A stretch of 32,547 nucleotides of DNA, taken from Brachionus koreanus (taxonomy: Eukaryota > Rotifera > Eurotatoria > Ploima > Brachionidae). Location of the stretch: NCBI GenBank assembly GCA_016987375.1, contig PJRA01000508.1:2441136-2473682 (forward strand), given 5' to 3'. Shown here one piece after another: positions 1 through 10,700 of the stretch (position 1 is its first letter; each line of letters opens with the position of its first letter). The translations under genes and the position numbers were made by a program. The notes under the pieces are model-generated. The model saw only the letters and a program-made list of their open reading frames with translations, had not been told where the DNA came from and made no database searches.

Positions 1-372
1 TTTAAACAAGCATCCCAAAATTTTACTCTAAATAAAGCCGTTTACCTAATATATGTGTTTTTTTTTTTGGAGTTCTTTAATTGTAATATTCCTTTTTTAA
101 TTAATTCTAATAATGTTTTAAATTTCTTTAGAAACTTTAAAATTTATTATTTCTGTGTGATTTTCACTAGACAATAATATTAAAAGTATCCAAATCATGC
201 CAAAAAAAATTAAGAAAATTAAAAAAAATCTTGTTAATTATTTCTAAAACTCATCATGTTTTTTAGAATGAAATATAATTCAAAAAATTTAGTATTATAA
301 AGCGCAAACTAAAATTGCGCATCAATTCTATTTTATTTTCTATCAATTTCTAAATAATTTTATCTTTTTAAA
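1..372. other. 5' flank of the EF-hand gene
   Basis: AT-rich sequence with no coding signal. The only structure seen is a short stem-loop at 302-320, with arms GCGCAA and TTGCGC around a 7-base loop, about 52 bases before the ATG at 373. It would lie in the 5' leader if transcription starts upstream of it; no TATA box or other core promoter element stands out. Confidence 0.4.
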
Positions 373-1113
373 ATGAAGCAAAAGTTGAGCACTATGTCAG
401 GCATTCCTTCCTTTTTGTTTGAGAAATTTGACTATGACCAAGATCTCGCACAGATAGAATCACAGAAAAACATTTTATTAAAGCAACAACTGGACATTAG
501 TGAAACTGAAAACGAGTTTAAAAAAATAATGAATAAACTTGATTTGGACAAGATTGAATTATATGTTAGAAAATGCTTCAACTGGTTTGATATTGAAAAA
601 ACGAATGAAATAGAGATTGAAGAAATAAAAAACTGTTTGTTTTCCATGAATTTATGTCCAACTGCAGGTCAAATTGATGAAATCTATAAACAAATGAATG
701 TTTCGTTCGGAAAACGGAAAAAAAATCATACCGATCAAGCAATTAAGACTAAAATAAGCTTTAACACTTTTTCTGGAGTTATGATTCCAATTTTAGCATT
801 GGGAGTTATTGACACCCGATCTGAAGAGTTGTTAGAAAAAGCATTTAGAGTTATAAGCGATGGAGAAGACAAAATTGATTGGAAAAAGCTTGAAGATCTT
901 CTTTGCTCCAATGGAGATAAATTTAAAAATGAAGAAATTGAATTGATGAAAGAGTTTGCTAATAAATTTATTGACAGAAATAGTTTACTATACAAATCGT
1001 ATATTCCACATTTAACCAAGGAAATTGATCATGAATCATTTTTCAAAAACTCAAATATTTTTAACCAAAAGAAGATTTTAAGCAATTTAGGATTTTCTTT
1101 GGAAAATAATTAA
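373..1113 (+). CDS. EF-hand protein resembling dynein regulatory complex subunit 8 (DRC8/EFCAB2)
   Basis: Intronless ORF of 246 aa. The best EF-hand loop is at residues 73-84 (D-I-E-K-T-N-E-I-E-I-E-E), with acidic or polar residues at positions 1, 3, 5, 7, 9 and 12 but Asn where Gly is usual at position 6. CPT at 95-97 matches the CPTEGE stretch that follows the first EF-hand in EFCAB2. Downstream, a phenylalanine-rich helix, a block of type LLEKAF-V, and a K-LEDLL-GD-F-NEEIE segment follow the order of that family. The later loops lack calcium ligands, as is common there. DRC8 is part of the nexin-dynein regulatory complex of motile cilia; that role is inferred from likeness only. Human EFCAB2 is shorter, and the first 50 residues here are extra. 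Met8 could also be the start. A generic calmodulin or centrin relative is the main alternative. Confidence 0.62.
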   Translation: MKQKLSTMSGIPSFLFEKFDYDQDLAQIESQKNILLKQQLDISETENEFKKIMNKLDLDKIELYVRKCFNWFDIEKTNEIEIEEIKNCLFSMNLCPTAGQIDEIYKQMNVSFGKRKKNHTDQAIKTKISFNTFSGVMIPILALGVIDTRSEELLEKAFRVISDGEDKIDWKKLEDLLCSNGDKFKNEEIELMKEFANKFIDRNSLLYKSYIPHLTKEIDHESFFKNSNIFNQKKILSNLGFSLENN

Positions 1114-1177
1114 TTTTATTTATTCATTTTAACACGGAATTCTTAGTTCATGAAAAATGCACAAATTTACATTTTGG

Positions 1178-1183
1178 AATAAA
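1178..1183 (+). terminator. AATAAA polyadenylation signal, EF-hand gene
   Basis: A canonical AATAAA lies 65 bases after the TAA stop at 1111-1113. It is the first such hexamer downstream of the gene. Confidence 0.5.
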
Positions 1184-2251
1184 ATCATTAGATGGAAGTG
1201 GTTCATTAAAACAATTAATTTGTCAAAATATTAGTCATTTTTAGATCTTCTAAACAAAAGGTTACTTTCTATTTATATGTATTTTGAGATAAAAAAAAAT
1301 TAAAAGTTGATGATAGATTGAAGCTGCAGATTATAGAATTTTTGAGTGTTTATAAATTAAAAAACCTTTTTAGAACTAATTTTCTAAAAATATAAATGAA
1401 CCAAAAGTGAACCCTCAGTTAAAAAGACCTAAAAGAGACTAGTCTTTTCATTTTTAATTGATTTATTTTAATAATATTTAATTTAATACACCAAAGTGTG
1501 CATTTTGAGTCATCAAATTGGGATGAGCATTTTTCTGTTTAGAATACAGAATTTCAAATCAATAAACTAAACCATAATTTTTAGAATTTTTACAGTGTCT
1601 TTGAAATTGATCTCAAAATCGAGAAAATTAATTTGAAGGCTTTTAATTAATTAATTTGATTAATTTTTTTTTGAATAATTTTTAAATTTCTTATCATGAT
1701 AAGATTCGGACTGTACAACTAGTCCAAGCTGAATTAAATAATAATAATAATTTTTATCAAGCTAGTTAATAATTTTTTTTTTAAATAATTTATTAAATTA
1801 ACCATAAATCTATTTAATTCAAAAATTTTAAAACCAAAAAAAAATTATCAAAACAAAATCATTACTCAATTTTCATCTGTTCAATTACTTGCAAGGCTAA
1901 TAAATTTTAATTTATTTGATTTTTATTTACCTCTACAGGAGCTAACCCTCGATATAGATTTATAAATAAAATAAAAAATTAAGTTCGAATTTTAATAAAA
2001 ATTGTGTGAATAGAGAAGCCAAAAGGTATAAAAAAAGTTATCATTGTTCTTAAATAATAGGATAAATATTAGAAGAAATAATTATTTTCATTAAAAGTAG
2101 AAAGCTGGAGGGTTTTTTTAAGCCCTTTTTTTAAAAATTTTAAACTTGAATATTATCTCAAAATAAAAAGTTTTTAAAAATTACTACAAGAAACTAAAAA
2201 TCAACTTGTAATTCCTAAGAAATTCAAAATGAATAATCTCTCTTGAGACCC
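1184..2251. other. AT-rich intergenic spacer, nothing recognised
   Basis: About 1.07 kb of AT-rich sequence full of short homopolymers, with stops in all frames. Small palindromes occur (for example CTTATCATGATAAG near 1690), but no long repeat, RNA gene or coding remnant could be supported. Confidence 0.5.
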
Positions 2252-2945
2252 TAACTGAAGGACGATTTATGGAAACATATGAATTGATAAAGGGTGGCAA
2301 ATTGAAGTTTATGATCAAATTAAAATGATCATGCTCAAGAGTTATCATTGAAAAAGATTTTAAAATATTTTTGAGTAAAAAATTTATTGCAGAAGCATTT
2401 TTTCAAAGTAAACATTCAATGCTCGACTTGATTTTTTATGTCTGCAAGTTTCTGCAAAAGATTTCTGAATGCAGAATTATGCACAATAGATGGATATCGT
2501 TTAACATGTTATGCTAAACATGAAAACACTTTTCTGCATTTAATTTTTCATTTAAAAAACTTCTTAGAAATTTGTAAAAAAAATTATATTTGAGCATGAT
2601 CATAAAATTTTGATCATAAACTTCAGTATGCCTTAAGGGTTGTAAACTAGTGGAAATATCAATAAAAGTATACATGATATGGCATATGGAAGTGAAATAG
2701 CAAGAAAAATTAAAAGGACCTGGCTAGAGGAAGGAATAAATAGCATTGGAAAATTTAATGAGTTACTTTGTTTAATGTCCTACAGATAAAATATGACTAA
2801 ATTTACACTAATTTAATTTAAATCATGATTACTAAGAATTCAATTTTTATTTATGTTCTTTTAATTTTTAATTTTAATTTTAATTTTATTTAACATCGCC
2901 TTTTGGCGTTTATTGAATTAAATAAATAAATGAATAAAAACAGAT
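2252..2945 (+). mobile_element. LINE 3' end (copy A): decayed ORF2 C-terminus plus 3' tail
   Basis: The stretch is repeated, with few changes, at 5640-5911. Conceptual reading of the shared sequence gives fragments such as [13 protein letters not shown] and, further on, [14 protein letters not shown]. These resemble the C-terminal end of LINE ORF2 proteins (RR..DLIETFKI..G, then WN.LP..I..S.SI..FK). The frame is broken, so this is a 5'-truncated dead copy. Unlike copy B it continues into a 3' tail: a perfect CGCC-TTTT-GGCG hairpin at 2897-2908 followed by an AAATAAATAAATG microsatellite. A 337 bp element sits inside it at 2296-2632. The LINE assignment rests on these short similarities. Confidence 0.5.
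2296..2632. mobile_element. 337 bp TIR element (MITE-like) nested in LINE copy A
   Basis: The first 42 bases (2296-2337) and the last 42 (2591-2632) are imperfect inverted repeats beginning GGCA and ending TGCC. The flanks are TAAAGGGT on the left (2288-2295) and TTAAGGGT on the right (2633-2640), an 8-base target duplication with one mismatch. Copy B at 5640-5911 shows the empty site GATAAAGGGTAGTAAAC. There is no coding capacity. An 8-base duplication is usual for hAT and P superfamilies, but the termini are not a clear match to either, so the superfamily is open. Confidence 0.78.
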
Positions 2946-3427
2946 AAAATTTATATTTATATAAATTTGCTATCAGTGCTATTCGTGCAATATTGATGAA
3001 TTCACAAAACAACAGTGCAAAAAATATTGTGACACACTCTTAAAATGTTTACCAATAGGTCAAAAACGTAAAAATGGATTAATGGAGATTTTTACACGAT
3101 TCTCTTTTTTTTAGCAGCCTTATGATAAATAAGCATTTTTTTATTAACTAAGTTTTGCATTTGTAAATTTTATTTTTTTATCAAATCCTGAGTTAAAGTA
3201 TAATTTTTTTTGCTTGTATAAAAATAAATTGAGCACATTCACATATTTGGCAAAATATATACCCATTTATTTCACCATCAATTTAAAATATTACATTCAC
3301 ACAATTATCTAGCAAAATTTATAATTACTTTTCTATTTGCTTCATTTCTCACCAAGTTTTATTGATGATAAAATTTTTATATATCTTCTTTTATTTCAAA
3401 AGTTTTTAAATTTAGAAAATAGAAATA
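2946..3427. other. Upstream region of EIF3J
   Basis: AT-rich, no ORF and no repeat recognised. It should contain the EIF3J promoter and leader; no core promoter element can be named with confidence. Confidence 0.4.
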
Positions 3428-4290
3428 ATGTCTGATTGGGGTAAACATTTCTCATTGATCCATTCATAGTTTAAATTCAAATTATTTAAGTAAAAGACGA
3501 TTGGGACGAAGACGATGATACAGTCCCCAAACCAGTGATAAAAGACAGTTGGGAAGATGAGAACATAAAAGAAAGCTGGGAGGATGAAGAAGAAGTGAAA
3601 GAAACCTGGGAAGAAGAACCGAAAAGTAAATTTTCTTTTCGTTTTTTGAGATTATCTTCAAATATTTGTTGCAGCCAAACCATCCAAGGCGAAAGAATCA
3701 AAAAAAGAAACTAAAGCCTCGACTGCCATCAAAAATGACGTTAAAGAAATGACAGAAGAAGAAAAAAAAGAAGCTCAACTTAAAACCGACTATCAGCACA
3801 CACAGGAATTGTTTGGTTTAAGCAAATCATTAGACGAAATGTCCCTCAAAACTAAAGAGGAATATCAGGACTTTATTGCTAGACTTTACGCCAGAGTTAA
3901 TGTCTACAGTGTAATTAATCATTATAAATTCAAGTTTAAATTTGATTTTTATTTTTATATTCGAAGGGTTCTGCTTTGTATCTAGATTTTCTGGACGAAT
4001 TGTTCAAAACATTGTGTAAAGGATGTAAGAAAAAAAAAGGAAAAAAGTTAAAATTTTTTAAAAATTTTTTATTCTAAGTGAATGCGGATTCATGTAAAAA
4101 ATTAGCTAACCAAATGCGAATTATGTACGAGCAAAAGTCTAACGAAGAAAAACAGGCCAAAGCTAAAGATCAAAAGCCGAAAGGAAAAGCAAAGGCCAGA
4201 ATTAAAATGGAATTTGACAGAATCAAAGGTGATTTTGACACTTTTGTTCGAGACGATTTTCTGGATGATGGAGATGATGATTTCATGTAA
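3428..4290 (+). CDS. EIF3J: Eukaryotic translation initiation factor 3 subunit J
   Basis: Five exons: 3428-3440, 3497-3625, 3675-3910, 3967-4024 and 4079-4290, joined in frame to 215 aa. EIF3J is a loosely bound eIF3 subunit that sits in the 40S decoding centre and acts in start-site scanning and recycling. The N-terminus is acidic and tryptophan-rich, starting MSDW, with repeated units of type D/ESWEDE, as in animal eIF3j. A helical core follows (FGLSKSLDEMSLKTKEEYQDF), then a Lys-rich segment and an acidic tail ending DDGDDDFM, the family's typical DDFM-type end. The length is somewhat below the roughly 230-260 aa of animal orthologues. The first coding exon is only 13 bases. The acceptor of exon 2 is doubled (AG at 3490 or 3496, six bases apart); the first would insert Val-Lys and give 217 aa. 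Confidence 0.93.
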
Positions 4291-4357
4291 AACAACAAGC
4301 TTAAACCTTATCTAGCTTCGGTTTTTGTTATTTTATCAGAGTTTTCTATTTTCCTAA

Positions 4358-4363
4358 AATAAA
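4358..4363 (+). terminator. AATAAA polyadenylation signal, EIF3J
   Basis: AATAAA lies 68 bases after the EIF3J stop and before the inverted-repeat element at 4434, so the transcript can end without including that element. Confidence 0.55.
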
Positions 4364-4433
4364 TAATTAAAAAAATTTATATCTTATTTTTTTTTATTTA
4401 ACGCGATGTAAAATTTGCGAGTTTAAATCAAAA

Positions 4434-4682
4434 GGTATTGTGAAATATAAATACAAACAAAACAAAAATTCTTCCTATTTTGATAAATAAAAATTTACTA
4501 AAATAAAATATTTTTCTTTATGCAAAAAAAAAAGATAAAAAATACAACATCAATAAGAATTTAATTGATTATTGATTTGATCTCTTATTAACAAAAAAAA
4601 GTAAATTTTAATTTTTTAAAAATATTTTATTTTCGTAATAGAAAGAATTTCTGTGTTGTTTGTATTTAAATTTCACAATACC
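4434..4682. mobile_element. 249 bp MITE-like inverted-repeat element immediately upstream of SAC1
   Basis: Arms of 46 bases (4434-4479 and 4637-4682) are inverted repeats with four mismatches, both starting GGTATTGTGAAAT when read inward. The AT-rich similarity continues weakly inside the arms. There is no coding capacity. The flanks (ATCAAAA left, AAATTTG right) show no convincing target duplication, so the superfamily is not assigned. The right end lies 41 bases before the SAC1 ATG at 4724, so the element fills most of the 433-base gap between EIF3J and SAC1. Confidence 0.72.
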
Positions 4683-4723
4683 AAATTTGAAAAAAAAATA
4701 AAATAATTTTTATTTAGATTAAT

Positions 4724-7700
4724 ATGACATCAACCTATTCAAACTTTGTAGTGTAATATTTTTGAATTGTTTTTAAATTAATTAAATAAAATTTTAAAAA
4801 ATTCCAGACATATATCAGACGAATTTTTGTATGTACAGTCATACTCAACGAATGAAGTGATTGCCATTGACCGTTTAAGCAACGAAATAACCTTAAAAGG
4901 TTCTAATTTACTTTGATTTTGGAAAAAAATTAAAATTTTATTCTTTTAAGATGTAAATTCGATTTCAACAAGTTCAATTCAAAAACCTGTTGATGCTATT
5001 GTTGGAGCGATCAGATTAGTATCAGGTTTGATAAAAAAAAAAACTTAGTTTCATCAATAAAAAAGGCTTTGTTTTTAGAAGGCTATTATCTTATTGTTAT
5101 AACTGGTAAATCCAAGGTTGGAGTTTTACATGAGCATGACATTTGGAAATGTGAAAAATTCGAATTGATACCTTATTTTAGAAATGAGAATCATATGAAC
5201 GAAAATCAGGTATCTATAATCCTTTTTATTTTTTTCGTTATTCACAACTTTTGAATCAAAATTTCTTTTTTTTTATTTAAATATTTAAAACTGCATGACT
5301 AAATTAACTACTAAGTTTTAGAGTTCTCTGTTTAAATGAAAAATTGATTTTTTTTTCATAAAAGATGGAAAGACTGTGATCAAATTTGAAAAAAAAAAAT
5401 TAAAATTTTTTTTATTTCTGAGAATACATATTTTATGTTTTTTTTGCTATCATTTTTATTAATTATTCTATGTTACAAAATAAAAAAACAACAAAAATAC
5501 TTATAAAAAACTCAACTTGATAACTAAGGAAAAGCAAAAACATATAAAACGTTTTATTTTTCATATTAATCAATTCATTTAAAAATAAATTTAACAAAAT
5601 GTTACATAATCATTGGTCTTTTTTCGTTTTTGAAAGAAGTAACTGAAAGGCGATTTATGGAAACATATGAATTGATAAAGGGTAGTAAACTAGTGGCAAT
5701 ATCAATAAAAGTATACATGATATGGCATATGGAAGTGAAATAGCAAGAAAAATAAGGACCTGGCTAGAGGAAGGAATAAATAGCATTGAAAAATTTAATG
5801 AGCTACTTTGTTTAATGTCCTACAGATAAAATATGACTAAATTTACACTAATTTAATTTTAATCATAATTACTGAGAATTCAATTTTTATTTATGCTCTT
5901 TTAATTTTTAGTTCTTAAATCATTTAATTGATTTTTATACTATATTTTTACAAAATGTTTTTAGAAAAATACATGAACAATGTGTTGAGGTAGACTATTT
6001 CAAAAATTAACTACTTAGTTAGTTTTTAAGCATTTATAATACCTTCTCAAATTGTTCGACTGATTAAAAGAAAAATTTAAACCATTCTCAAAATTAATAA
6101 TTTCGTATCCATTAATTATAGTAAAATATTGAATTAAATTACCAGTAATGCGTCTAGTTTAGTTTATGAAATGCATTTCCTCAAGAAATGGGCACTATAA
6201 GCTTATGGCATCCTCTAAATGATGTTTAAACAATTCTTAATGAATCAATGTTCAACTTATTGAAGCTTTTAGCTATCAATCCCAAAATACGATTTTCACG
6301 AGTGGCATAACAATTGATTTGGTTAGTCAATTTCAAATAATTTTGAATATAGATCTTTTTCAAGAGTTGTTTTAATTAATTTTCTTGTGTCATGCGAGTA
6401 ATAAATGGTATAATCAAAGAAACGATTTTTTCACCAATATACATCAGACTTTCGATATTTAAATCTAAGGATCAAGTATCCGATCAGTCTGAAATATCAT
6501 CTATATCTATTTGAAATAATAAGTTGTATTTAATACTTTTAATTATAGATATTTCTTTGATGTCATGAGCATATTTCTCATATTTATTTATAAAGAGAGT
6601 TGAAAGATCATTTATAAAGGGAAAAAGCTTTTGACGAATAAAAAAAAATTCGTTGTAGTATAAACAAAATATTATTTATTTTAGTATAAAAAACAAATTA
6701 TTATAGCATAAAAAGTCAATTAAATTCAAATATGTCTCTTAGAATACTTTCAAACATTAAAGAATAAAAAATAATAACAAAAGTATAAAAAAAATCAATC
6801 AAATTCTAAAGCGGTTCTTACCTTAAGTGGACGACCTTATGCTTGATGCAAAATGCTTGGTTAGGTTCATAAAACTTATTTGATTGATAAATCAAACTAT
6901 TTATTTGAGTCAAAACTCTTTGGAATTCGTTTTCATCTTCCGGATTTTTAATTTTCTTTATCTCACGATTGATTTGATAAGTACTTGGAATCATAAAGCC
7001 CTGATATAAACCATTATTGACTTTATTTGTAGTAAGGGTAATACAAATATCCATTGCTTTTCGAATTCCTTGGTCATAACATTTTTTTATCTCCTCTTTT
7101 ATCACAGTATGAATACCATAAGGTTTTTCTTCGAGATTAATATCACGGTTTAAGTGCCTTGTAATAGTCTCGTGTACATGACAAGCACCAATATTTTCAC
7201 ATTTTTGAATTTTATGTCTGAATGGACAACTTTCACCTTCGATTGTAGAATTTTCTAAATTTTCTAATTAATTTTAAAAAAGCATCTTCTAATTTAAAAG
7301 GAAATTTTTAAATTTCAAACTAAAATATTTTCTTAGACAAGAACTTGTATTTTAAATTAATACTTTTTGGTAAAAAAATTTTTAATAAATTAATGAAAAA
7401 ATTATTGAAATCTTTTATATTTTCCGAACAATTAATATTGTATATTTAGCCTATTCTAATGGTAAACCACTAATGATGACAACAACAAAAACTATATTTT
7501 CTAGTATATATTTCTATGCTCTTTAAGAAAATATTATCAGCTCTGTAAGGCGTATCACAAAAATTACAAAGGTGTTTTTGGGTGTGTTAGGGTTTTTTTT
7601 TCATTTACAATTTAAAAAAAAAGATTGTTTAATAAAATTCAGGTAAAGCAGAAGTAAATTTATTTAGAAAAAATTGGCTTTTATAATCATTTTTATGATT

Positions 7701-10700
7701 TACATCCGGTGTTGTTTTTTCTCAATCTTGACGGATGTAGGTTTTAAAGCATACCGTAAAATGAGATCAAATTTGATTATTCTCAAAATTTTTTTAAAAA
7801 ATTCTTAATATCATTTAATTTATTTATTATTTTACAGCTATTAGTTAATAAAATTTTATTTAAAATTTTGGTTACAGTTACAGTTTAGAATTTTTGCAGA
7901 CTTTAAGATGAAATAATGTAATCCAAAAAAATTGTAAAAACTGAAAGAATCTATTTTAAAATTCAAATTTTTCAATTTAGAAAAAATTCAACTCGATCTA
8001 TAAAAGCATGGTTGAAAATTTTTTGCTCACTCAAAATTTCTATTTCTCTTACACCTATGATTTAACTTTGAGCTTACAAAAATTGCAAGAAACATCACCA
8101 GAATTTTTGGCTTTGCCCCTGTTTGAACGAGTAAGCCTTTGCGTTGCTTAATTATTGATTCAGAGAGCAAAAGTTTAAATAAAGGGAGACAAAAAATTTA
8201 TGTGGAATTATCATCTTATTCGAACTTTTAACCCAAGCAAAGAAATGAGCAATTTTATAATTCCGATTATTCTTGGATGTAAATTAAATTAGAGAACAAT
8301 ATTTGACTCATTAATAGCCTAAAATTTAATTCTAGTTATAAGTTTAAATCGTGTTGAAATAGCTGGCAAGTCGTTTGAATTTGGTCTAATTTCAAGACGA
8401 AGCACCAACAATGCAGGAACTAGATTCAATGTAAGAGGTGTTGATGATGAGGGAAATGTCGCCAATTTTGTCGAAACTGAACAAATTCTAAATTATCAAG
8501 ACATAAAATGCTCTTATGTTCAAGTAAATTTTTTTCAATGATAAATTTCTCTTTTTATTTATTTTTTGCTTAAAGGTTCGTGGGTCTATACCTTTATTCT
8601 GGTCGCAAAAAGCAAATCTAAAATATAAACCACCTATCACTGTTAACGAATCGAATAATCAAGTAAGTTTAGGATCAAAATTCAAATTTTATTTTTTTTT
8701 AAACAAAAATTTTAAGATAGAAGCATGTAAAAAACATTTTTCCAATTTGATGCTTGCTTATAACCAACAGGTATGCATTAATTTGATTAATCAGCATGGA
8801 TCTGAAGGAAGATTGGAAAAATTTTACTCTGAAATGTTAAAAATGCTAAATGAACCAATGATTAGGTATAACTTTTTCCTCATTGATTGATGATTAAAAT
8901 AGAATTTAGATTTAGTTAGTAGCTATATTTTTAAAGAAAGTAGCTAAAAAAAAAATAATTGTAGATAATCATTTTTTTAAAGCTTTTTTTTTTCTTTTTT
9001 TTGGTTTCTCTCGTCTTTTAACCGATGTTATCCTTTCAAATTTACCATTTTGTATGTCCTCAATGCATTGTCTGTAATTAAAATAAACTGCAAAATCATC
9101 GTATTGATTATTTATACTTTTTTTTATCGGCAGTTTGTTCAAATTTTGTTTTATCATAATCAATATTGTAAAAATTGGTAATATTGTACCTAGGTGAGAT
9201 TAGAATTGAATTTGAACTTGAGGTTTCTTTTGACATTATTTTTTTTCTAACAAGAATTTGATTTTTATGGTCATTATTTAATTATTTCCTTTAGAGTCCT
9301 TTAGAGAGCAAATGCTTTCTCAGACTATAAAAAACAACTTAGACTAAAATAAATTATAGGCGGTGTAATGTTTCATAGCATCTATTTTCATAGCAAATAT
9401 TTTCATAGCAATTAATTATAAATTAAAACAAATAAATAAATTACATGACTTACCAATGCAAGATACCCAATCCCAACGTGTAATCTTTATAAAAGAGTAT
9501 TAAGCGACTTGCCTCGTACCAATAATACGGTTGAAGCTTGGCATGGTGCGTTTAGCTCTAATGAAAAAAAACATTTAACTATTAATTCGTTAGTTGAGAA
9601 ACTCCGAAAAGAGCAATCAAATACAGAGAATTTAATCACTTTAATTAAAAGTGGAAAAGAATTTGCTCGCGATTAGAACCAAGTCAAGTACGACATACGT
9701 ATTTTCCATATTGTTTCTGGCTATCAAAAAGATGATTGCTTGGAATATTTAAAAAATATCAGCTTAATTACAATCAATTAAATTAATTCAATAAACTATA
9801 ATTAATCATTTAATTTATTTATCAATAAAAAATCAATAAAATGTATTATTTACTCAATCAATTATTTTTTTTATTATATTAATTTGTGCTATGAAAAAAA
9901 GTGCTATGAAACATTACATGCTATGAAAAGATGCAGCCCCTAAAATATAGTAAAAATAATGAAAAAAAATAGATGTAATAAAATACACAGTTAAAGGATA
10001 CATTTTATATGTTTAATAATTTTATGGCTAATGAAGAAAAAAAGAAATAGTAAGGTAGCAATTAGACAATGAAGTCCAATGGATCTCGATATATCATGAA
10101 GTCTTCTTTATACTTTTCAACTGGTCAAACAAATTGAATGGAATGACTCAACCCTGCCCTGATATATCTCTCACTCAACTCTAAATTCGAGACAATTGGT
10201 AGTTTAATTTTGTTAAAGGCCTTGTGATTCATAATGTCTGATGCGGTATCATATTTGATCAGTCTGCAGAATTTAGAATAACTTTTTACTTTAACTTTTT
10301 ATTTTTTTGTATTATTGTTGGTTTCTGAAAATGAGCTTAAACAAGAAAAAAAATAATCTAATATTGACTATATCAAGGATTTGTATAGGTTTCCTTATAA
10401 TTTTGGGTTTCAGACCCCGTTTATTATTTGATAGATATATTATTAACTTAAATCTTAAATTAAAGCATTTTTTCAAATCATCCACCATTGGTCTTAATAT
10501 AATTTTTGAGTCAAGCGTATTACCTAACTACTTAAACTTTTCGTTACGATTTAAATTTTTACCAATTATTTACGAATTTTGTTCTCTTTTCAAATAACAT
10601 GTAACATGACATTCCAACAGACAATTTCATCTTCCATTTGAAAAGCCATTGTTCAACCTCTTTAAGGTATTTATTTATCATATTTTCGAGATTTTCTCTC

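Noticed and set aside
3486..3701. Minus-strand Ser-rich ORF opposite EIF3J
   Set aside because: Its serine runs are the complement of the Glu/Asp-rich EIF3J coding sequence.
7705..7745. Stem of TACATCCG and CGGATGTA in SAC1 intron 4
   Set aside because: Only eight base pairs around a long loop and no second copy; not distinguishable from chance.
10307..10597. 96-codon + strand ORF with hydrophobic stretches
   Set aside because: It is antisense to the decayed LINE reverse transcriptase fragment at 10062-10690, which explains the open frame.
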